Shown one piece after another: positions 9,033-13,424 of a stretch of DNA of 13,424 nucleotides. Location: positions 1 to 13,424 of the forward strand of contig CALKIU010000161.1 in the NCBI GenBank assembly GCA_937995745.1, in the 5' to 3' direction. How positions within the stretch are numbered: the stretch's first letter is position 1; the number at the start of each line of letters is the position of its first letter. The position numbers and the translations under genes were made by a program. The notes below the pieces were generated by a model. It was not told where the DNA came from. It ran no database searches and saw only the letters and a program-made list of their open reading frames with translations. The stretch comes from an uncultured Bacillaceae bacterium (lineage in GTDB: Bacteria; Bacillota; Bacilli; Bacillales; Cytobacillaceae).

Positions 9033-9766
9033 GAGGGCTCACCCCTTAGGATTTGGCGCACTTTCGATGCTTGACGGCGGGACACGGGCACACTGGCTCC
9101 ATTTTTTAAAATAAGGGTTTTATTCTTTGCATCATAAAAGGATATTTTCTCTTTGTTGACAAGGTATGATTGATGGCAGCGGAACAGGCGGCCGTCCAGC
9201 ATTTGCACTTCTTTCAGCGTCCCGTAAAAATAAATGACGCGATCTTCGGTCACCAGCGCCAGACGGTGGGGGCCGTCCGTCTCGATGTATTCGATGGAGT
9301 GAAAGGGAACCCGCAAAGAGGCATGCTGCGTATTGACGACAAAATCATCGTCCGGCCGGTTTGTGCGGTTGCGCGCCTGATAATGAAGCAGACTCTTCTC
9401 AAACATGCGGTACCGTTCCTCAAACGGCAACCCTTTGTCGATAAACGTCAGGGCGGAGACCATGTACTGATAGGAAATGGGAGCAAATTCCGCATGCGTG
9501 GTCACAAACACGATGATGCCGTTCGTGTCATATTTCCGGATTTCCTGCGCCACTTCAAAGCCCTTATATTCCTCGTTTTTAATCTCGATATCCAAAAAAT
9601 AAATCGGTATGTAAGCGGTCTGGGAAATTTTTTCGATTAGCCGCTCCCTTTTGGCGGTCACTTCGATGAAATCAAACTCTATCTGATGTTTTTCACAAAT
9701 CTCCTCCACCAGCCTCTTCATTTGCTGTGCCTGAATGACATCGTCTTCAAAAATGAAAATGCTCAT
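9029..9766 (-). CDS. AgrA-like response regulator with LytTR DNA-binding domain
   Basis: The 245-residue product has a receiver domain (about 1-125) with acidic residues E7-D8-D9, the phosphoacceptor D59 in YFLDIEI, T89-T90 and a conserved lysine K111. The C-terminal LytTR domain (about 140-243) has the hallmark order FVVNTQHASLRVPFHSIEYIE, GTLKEVQ and FRCHQSYLVN. Such proteins bind direct repeats near promoters and act as dimers after phosphorylation by an AgrC-type kinase, here the overlapping next gene. The ATG at 9764-9766 has only a modest ribosome site (GAGTGATAGG). A promoter with a TGn extension lies just upstream, next to hairpin array 1. Confidence 0.93.
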   Translation of the reverse strand: MSIFIFEDDVIQAQQMKRLVEEICEKHQIEFDFIEVTAKRERLIEKISQTAYIPIYFLDIEIKNEEYKGFEVAQEIRKYDTNGIIVFVTTHAEFAPISYQYMVSALTFIDKGLPFEERYRMFEKSLLHYQARNRTNRPDDDFVVNTQHASLRVPFHSIEYIETDGPHRLALVTEDRVIYFYGTLKEVQMLDGRLFRCHQSYLVNKEKISFYDAKNKTLILKNGASVPVSRRQASKVRQILRGEPS

Positions 9767-9784
9767 CCTATCACTCGCTTTTCA

Positions 9785-9798
9785 ATGAGTCCACTCAT
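9785..9798. promoter_or_regulatory. Short inverted repeat at the expected transcription start of the response regulator operon
   Basis: ATGAGT and ACTCAT form a perfect 6+2+6 inverted repeat placed between the candidate -10 and the ribosome site. It could be an operator or a leader hairpin; I know no matching regulator. Confidence 0.35.
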
Positions 9799-9831
9799 AA
9801 AAAGGATAGCACGACTGATTCAAGCGAACAA
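9796..9831 (-). promoter_or_regulatory. Candidate promoter of the response regulator-kinase operon
   Basis: On the minus strand TTGTTC (9826-9831) and TATCCT (9803-9808) are 17 bases apart, and a TG one base before the -10 makes it an extended -10. Transcription would start near 9796. The -35 sits at the edge of hairpin array 1. Confidence 0.42.
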
Positions 9832-9843
9832 TTTCCCCCTGCT

Positions 9844-10320
9844 TTTTGGACAAAACCGGGAAACAATCCCCTGCTTTGTTCAAATACCGTTTCTTTTTGG
9901 ACAAAGGAAGAGAAAAAAACGGGGGTTTGTCCAAATCCGCCCCTTTTTTGGACAAAATAAAAGAAAAAGAACAGAGTTTGTCCAAATTCGGCCTCTTTTT
10001 GGACAAAACCGCCAATTAAAGACGGAGCATTGTCCAAATAAACCTGTTTTTTTGGACAAAACACAAGGAAATAAACGGCACTTTGTCCAAATTCCCCCGC
10101 TTTTTGGACAAAACAAGGAAAAGACACCGGCTTTTGTCCAAATTCCCAGGCTTATTGGACAAAACACAGAAAACTGAGCCTCATTTTGTCCAAATCAACT
10201 TCTTTTTTGGACAAAAGGTGGTGTGCATCCCCCGCCTTTGTCCAAAAAACGCCTATTATAAGAAAAAGCCCGGATTAAGTCTATGTATATGTCCAAATGG
10301 GCCGTCTTTTGAAAAAGGCT
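9844..10320 (+). repeat. Hairpin array 1: about nine units with a 51-53 bp period
   Basis: TTTGTCC-type 5' arms begin at 9875 (TTTGTTC), 9926, 9977, 10029, 10082, 10133, 10185 and 10237, with a weak one near 10287. GGACAAA 3' arms begin at 9848, 9899, 9950, 10001, 10054, 10106, 10157 and 10209. Arm starts are 24-25 bases apart within a unit and 27-28 between units. The best units pair TTTGTCCAAA with TTTGGACAAA (10 bp) across a loop of about 11 bases. Spacers of about 20 bases are A- and G-rich but not conserved. The single odd pair (unit 9875, T opposite G) is a wobble on the plus strand, hence the strand given. The outer units are degenerate. This is not CRISPR: the spacers are too short and the palindrome, not a fixed repeat, is conserved. 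It lies between the catalase terminator and the response regulator promoter. Confidence 0.9.
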
Positions 10321-10463
10321 TCTGACCCATTAATGCAACGTCTTTAAAAACTTTTGATTGCGGCGTTCCCCCTGATGTTGTGCCGCTCCTAAAAGCAGGG
10401 GCTCCGGGTGCGCCGCAACAAACATTGTCCCCGCCCAACCGGGGCCGACTGGCCGCTTTTTCC

Positions 10464-10500
10464 AAAAAAAAAGAAACCTCCCGCGGAAAATCCGGGAGGT
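10464..10500 (-). terminator. Rho-independent terminator of the catalase gene
   Basis: On the minus strand ACCTCCCG (10493-10500) pairs with CGGGAGGT (10476-10483) across a 9-base loop, followed by a T-rich run (10464-10475). It begins 16 bases after the catalase stop codon. Confidence 0.9.
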
Positions 10501-10515
10501 GCGGGGGAATTGTTG

Positions 10516-12591
10516 TTACGTCCGGTTCCAAAAGCGGTGTTGGGCGATGGCATGGAGAAATTCTTTGGCGAAGTCGGGGCTGTTGGCGGCAAATACGACG
10601 CCGGCCAGGTTGTTTTGCTCTGTTGCCTGAATGTAGGATTGTCCCGTGGTGGCGACGCCGATGGGTTTGAATTGTTCGTAGGTTTTGTGGACGAATTTTT
10701 GTACTTCGCGGGAGAATCTTTCCTGGTTGGTGCCGCTCGTTCCTCCGACGACGTAGAGGCAATCGACTTGGTACGGGGTGTAGGTGATGAATGTTTCTGT
10801 GACTTTGATTTTGGTGCCGTCCGAACCGGTTACGACGCCGAGTTTGTCGCTGATGATTTCGATAAAGACGCCGTTTTCTTTCAGGTAATCGAGGACGCTT
10901 GTGACTTCGCGGCCGTTAAAGCCGTTGCCGATGACGACGCCGAGTTTTTGGGTGGCTGCGTAGCGGGGTGTATTGGCCTGGCTTAAGGAAGGATAGCTGG
11001 TCGATACAGGTACGTGGTTGCCTTTGGGACGGTCGACGCCGATGTTGTCTGCGACGATGTGGGCGAGTTCCCGGTCGACGTTGACGAGGAGATTGACGTT
11101 TTGCTGGCGGACCGAGCGGCTTTTTACTTTTCCGAGCTGGTAGCTGAATCCTTCGATGGTGTGCTGTTTTTCCACGGGAGTCAGGCTGTTCCAGAAGATG
11201 CGGACTTGGGAGAAGAAGTCATTGAACGATTTGCTCCGTCCGCGGATGACATGTCCAGCCACGCGTTTCGGGTAGCTGGCGTAGCCTCCTTGTTCCGGCG
11301 GGGTCGTGTACGGCGTATTTTGCGCCAGGGAGTTGTTGCGGTAGTTGACTTGGTCGACATCAATCCGGTACCGCATGAAGCCGCGCCGCGTATTGTTTGT
11401 AAACGGCCTTAAGGGACGGTTGACCGGCAGTTCATCGTAATTGGGGCTGCCGAGGCGGTGCTGCTGCGTATCGCGGTAAACGATCAACCTTCCTTGGAGG
11501 ACAGGGTCGTTGGAAAAATCGATGCCGGGCACCACGTTGGCCGGGCTGAAGGCGATTTGCTCCATTTCGGCAAATTCATTGTCGACGTTCCGGTTCAGCG
11601 TCAATTTGCCGACTTTATGGACGGGGATGAGTTCTTCAGGCCAGAATTTTGCCGGGTCGAGAATGTCGAAATCGTACTTGAATTCGTCTTCCATCGGGAT
11701 GAGCTGCACGCCGAGTTCAAATTCCGGATAATAGCCCTTGTCGATGGCCTCGCGGAGGTCTCTTCTGTGGAAGTCCGGGTCGATGCCGCCGAGTTTGATG
11801 GCCTCGTCCTGAAGCAAGGAGTGCACCCCGAGTACGGGCTTCCACACGAATCTTACAAACGTGGCGACCCCTCTGTCATTGACAAACAAGTACGTATTGA
11901 TGGACCACGATTCCATCATCCGGTAGCTTCTTAAAATGCCGCGGTCGGACATGACCCAGGTGACCATATGCAGCGATTCGGGGTTGTTGGCCACATAATC
12001 CCAAAAGCGGTCGTGGGCGCCCGTCGCCGTCGGGATGCCTTCGTCCTGCTTATTTTGGTAGGCGTGGATGACGTCGGGAAATTTCATCGGGTCCTGAATG
12101 ATTAAGACCGGCATGGCGATTGTCGTTAAATCGTAGTTTCCTTCTTCCGTATAAAATTTGGCCCCCATGCACCGCAAATCCCGCGCCGTATCATAGGAAC
12201 CCCTCGGACCTTGGACGGTGGAAAAGCGGACCGTTACCGGGGTTTGCTGGCCGGGCTTTTGCAAAAAGCAGGCTTTCGTTACATGCTTCATCGATTGATA
12301 ACATTCGAACACACCGTGGGCGCCGTAGCCCCGTGCGTGAACCACCCGTTCCGGTATTTCTTCCCGGGCAAAGTGGGACAGCTTTTCAAAGTAGTAAAAA
12401 TCCTCAAGGAGCGAGGGGCCGCGGTCTCCGACTTTCAACGTTTCACTGTCATTGGAAAACTTGATCCCTTGCTTCGTGGTGAGCGGCTGGTCGGTGTTTT
12501 TTATCCGGAACTGGTCCAATTGCTGTTGTTTGGCATCTTGATGAGGAGGTTTTTTTCCTTTTGGTGACTTTCCTTTCATGCAATCACCCAT
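10516..12591 (-). CDS. katE: KatE/HPII-type large-subunit catalase-like heme protein with altered distal pocket
   Basis: The product has 691 residues, the size of large-subunit (HPII-type) catalases, which break hydrogen peroxide into water and oxygen at a heme. The catalase core spans about 35-420, a catalase-related segment follows (about 440-510), and a class I amidotransferase-like C-terminal domain runs from about 548 to the end. Visible active-site landmarks are the distal His85 (RVVHARG), VRFSTV (121-126) and the proximal heme ligand Tyr372 in RLIVYRDTQ. Oddly, the distal Asn normally in DLVGNN is Ile158 (DLTTIAMP), the following PVFF is PVLI, and the usual GxHTF histidine is Asn232. 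Catalytic efficiency may be low or the role changed. Start: the first ATG (12589-12591) has poor ribosome-site spacing; the ATG at codon 5 (12577-12579), behind GGATGGGTGA, is a good alternative. It is a monocistronic unit with its own terminator. Confidence 0.95.
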   Translation of the reverse strand: MGDCMKGKSPKGKKPPHQDAKQQQLDQFRIKNTDQPLTTKQGIKFSNDSETLKVGDRGPSLLEDFYYFEKLSHFAREEIPERVVHARGYGAHGVFECYQSMKHVTKACFLQKPGQQTPVTVRFSTVQGPRGSYDTARDLRCMGAKFYTEEGNYDLTTIAMPVLIIQDPMKFPDVIHAYQNKQDEGIPTATGAHDRFWDYVANNPESLHMVTWVMSDRGILRSYRMMESWSINTYLFVNDRGVATFVRFVWKPVLGVHSLLQDEAIKLGGIDPDFHRRDLREAIDKGYYPEFELGVQLIPMEDEFKYDFDILDPAKFWPEELIPVHKVGKLTLNRNVDNEFAEMEQIAFSPANVVPGIDFSNDPVLQGRLIVYRDTQQHRLGSPNYDELPVNRPLRPFTNNTRRGFMRYRIDVDQVNYRNNSLAQNTPYTTPPEQGGYASYPKRVAGHVIRGRSKSFNDFFSQVRIFWNSLTPVEKQHTIEGFSYQLGKVKSRSVRQQNVNLLVNVDRELAHIVADNIGVDRPKGNHVPVSTSYPSLSQANTPRYAATQKLGVVIGNGFNGREVTSVLDYLKENGVFIEIISDKLGVVTGSDGTKIKVTETFITYTPYQVDCLYVVGGTSGTNQERFSREVQKFVHKTYEQFKPIGVATTGQSYIQATEQNNLAGVVFAANSPDFAKEFLHAIAQHRFWNRT

Positions 12592-12601
12592 CCTTGTTTT
12601 T

Positions 12602-12634
12602 AAGTGGATACCATTTTATACCTATGATCCACTT
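12602..12634. promoter_or_regulatory. 8-bp inverted repeat around a -10-like element upstream of the catalase gene
   Basis: AAGTGGAT (12602-12609) and ATCCACTT (12627-12634) are perfect inverted copies 17 bases apart, starting 11 bases before the catalase ATG. Between them the minus strand reads TATAAA (12615-12620). No good -35 was found, and it does not match the PerR box or the sigma-B consensus as I know them. It could be an operator that covers the promoter. Confidence 0.45.
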
Positions 12635-12802
12635 TTCCGACTTATTGCTGTTTCCGGAATTTTTGTCTGTTTGATTCGGAATGGTTTCTGTCTGTTTTAA
12701 AGAGGATAAAGGAACGGAAGTATGACGGAATGGGCCGAGGATGGGGCGGGTGGAGGAAATCGGAGAAGCGGAATGGGGCATGGGTAAGTTGGCTTTAGGA
12801 AT

Positions 12803-12935
12803 CCGGGGAGAATAGGATGGGCCGGCGGGGCTGGTTATAGGTTACCGGAGAGAATACATCGGGCCGGCGGGGGCTTGATTGTAGGTAACCGGAGATGCCG
12901 GCAAATGTGGGCCAAACAGGGGCCGGCTGATAAGT
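12803..12935. repeat. Imperfect G-rich tandem repeat, about 42-44 bp period
   Basis: The element CCGG(G/A)GAG recurs at 12803, 12845 and 12889, and GGGCCGGC recurs at 12819, 12861 and 12920; in the first two copies it is followed by GGGG. GGTTACC and GGTAACC sit just before the second and third copies. The third copy is degenerate and longer. The wider stretch 12720-12935 is strongly purine (G) rich on the plus strand. No gene is supported here. Confidence 0.6.
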
Positions 12936-12970
12936 ACTAACAAGCAGGTGAAGAAAAATACGTTTTCGGG

Positions 12971-13424
12971 GATGTCTTTATCAAAGCTTTAGAGACAAAA
13001 GGGCCGAATTTGTGTTGGTCTTTATCTTTAAAACGGCTCTTTGAGGGTAAAGAGACCTTTTTTTATGGGATTGTCTATATAGCGGCTGTTTGGGGATAAA
13101 CGGGCTTATAAAAATAGGCCATTTGTCCTCAAAGCCCGCGTTTTAGGACAAAATGGCATTTGTAACTGGGCGGTTTGTCTTCAAAGCGGTTGTTTGCGGA
13201 CAAAACGGAGAGAATTGCCGTCACCTTTGTCTCGAAATGGGTACTCTTAGGGACAAAACTAGATGCTTTTTCAAGTGTTTTGTCTTTAGACGGCCGAACT
13301 GAGGACAAAAGGGACTGGTTTTCCATCGTGTTTGTCTTCAGAATGGCGCTCTGAGGACAAACTCACCTGCTTTTTCAACGGTTTTGTCTTTAGATCACCG
13401 GTCTGAGGACAAAACGAACCGGTT
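12971..13424 (+). repeat. Hairpin array 2: nine units with about 52 bp period, continuing past the window
   Basis: 5' arms begin at 12971 (degenerate), 13021, 13070 (degenerate), 13122, 13174, 13226, 13279, 13331 and 13383. 3' arms (GGACAAA or variants) begin at about 12993, 13045, 13094, 13146, 13198, 13251, 13303, 13355 and 13407. The last six periods are 52 or 53 bp. The best units form 12-14 bp stems with a 7-base loop: 13330-13342 with 13350-13362, and 13381-13394 with 13402-13415. Tolerated odd pairs are T-G on the plus strand, so the stems are complete only in a plus-strand RNA or single strand. Architecture matches array 1 but the inner arm sequence differs (CTTTAGA/TCTGAGG instead of CCAAA/TTTGG). 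No tRNA, protein or CRISPR feature explains it. Confidence 0.9.

Noticed and set aside
9686..10177. Long open frames through array 1 encoding repeated FVQIPPLFGQN-like peptides
   Set aside because: A 51-bp period is 17 codons, so a repeat array gives repeated peptides and open frames on both strands. Later units change length and shift frame, there is no ribosome site, and the frame begins antisense to the response regulator gene.
9844..10320. CRISPR array
   Set aside because: The spacers are only about 20 bases, the conserved part is a palindrome with a variable loop rather than a fixed direct repeat, and no cas gene is present.
10256..10986. Overlapping reading frames around the catalase 3' end on both strands
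   Set aside because: They are composition-driven shadows of the catalase gene, its terminator and the array; the proline/arginine-rich products look artificial.
12803..12935. G-quadruplex in the G-rich repeat
   Set aside because: Runs of three or more G are not spaced closely enough for a standard four-tract motif.
12971..13424. Series of terminators or LytTR binding sites
   Set aside because: The hairpins have no T run after the stem, and neither array contains a GTT-centred LytTR box pattern.

Overview
The window looks like chromosomal DNA of a Bacillaceae-type Firmicute. Evidence: AGGAG-type ribosome binding sites, frequent GTG starts, an Agr-type two-component pair, a large HPII-type catalase and U-tailed hairpin terminators. 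Base composition is moderate except for an AT-rich hsdS. A thermophilic genus such as Caldibacillus is a guess from overall flavour only. Every convincing gene is on the minus strand, so in transcription order the window reads from right to left.

Layout, left to right. (1) 1-6150: a type I restriction-modification operon, hsdR-hsdM-hsdS. hsdR is intact. hsdM has an in-frame TAG at codon 8 of its natural start, and hsdS has a one-base deletion near 1113 and then runs off the left edge. With both recognition/methylation subunits damaged, the system is probably inactive or decaying. (2) 6328-7513: a two-gene unit with a 4-base overlap, a YhfC-family intramembrane protease followed by a DUF3887-type lipoprotein, closed by a strong terminator. 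(3) 7620-9831: an AgrA-like LytTR response regulator and an AgrC-like histidine kinase (4-base overlap), with a promoter on the right and a terminator on the left. No agrB or agrD is visible. (4) 9844-10320: hairpin array 1. (5) 10464-12634: a KatE-type catalase with terminator and promoter-proximal inverted repeat. It lacks the usual distal-pocket Asn. (6) 12635-13424: a gene-free stretch with an imperfect G-rich tandem repeat and hairpin array 2, which continues past the right edge.

The most unusual feature is the pair of arrays. Each repeats a 31-nt module (5' arm starting TTTGTC, 3' arm ending GGACAAA, arm starts 24-25 nt apart) every 51-53 bp. Spacers are unrelated in sequence and the arm sequence drifts, but pairing is kept. 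In array 2 every non-Watson-Crick pair I scored as tolerated is a T-G pair on the plus strand, and one unit shows a two-sided G-C to A-T change. That is what selection on a plus-strand RNA (or folded single-stranded DNA) would leave, although all flanking genes lie on the minus strand. I do not recognise a named family for it.

The genes do not form one obvious pathway. The modules are a decaying RM system, a membrane protease/lipoprotein pair, a peptide-type quorum-sensing pair and an oxidative-stress type heme protein, with the arrays on both sides of the catalase gene. The stretch 10321-10463 and the upstream part of 6182-6327 hold nothing I recognise.
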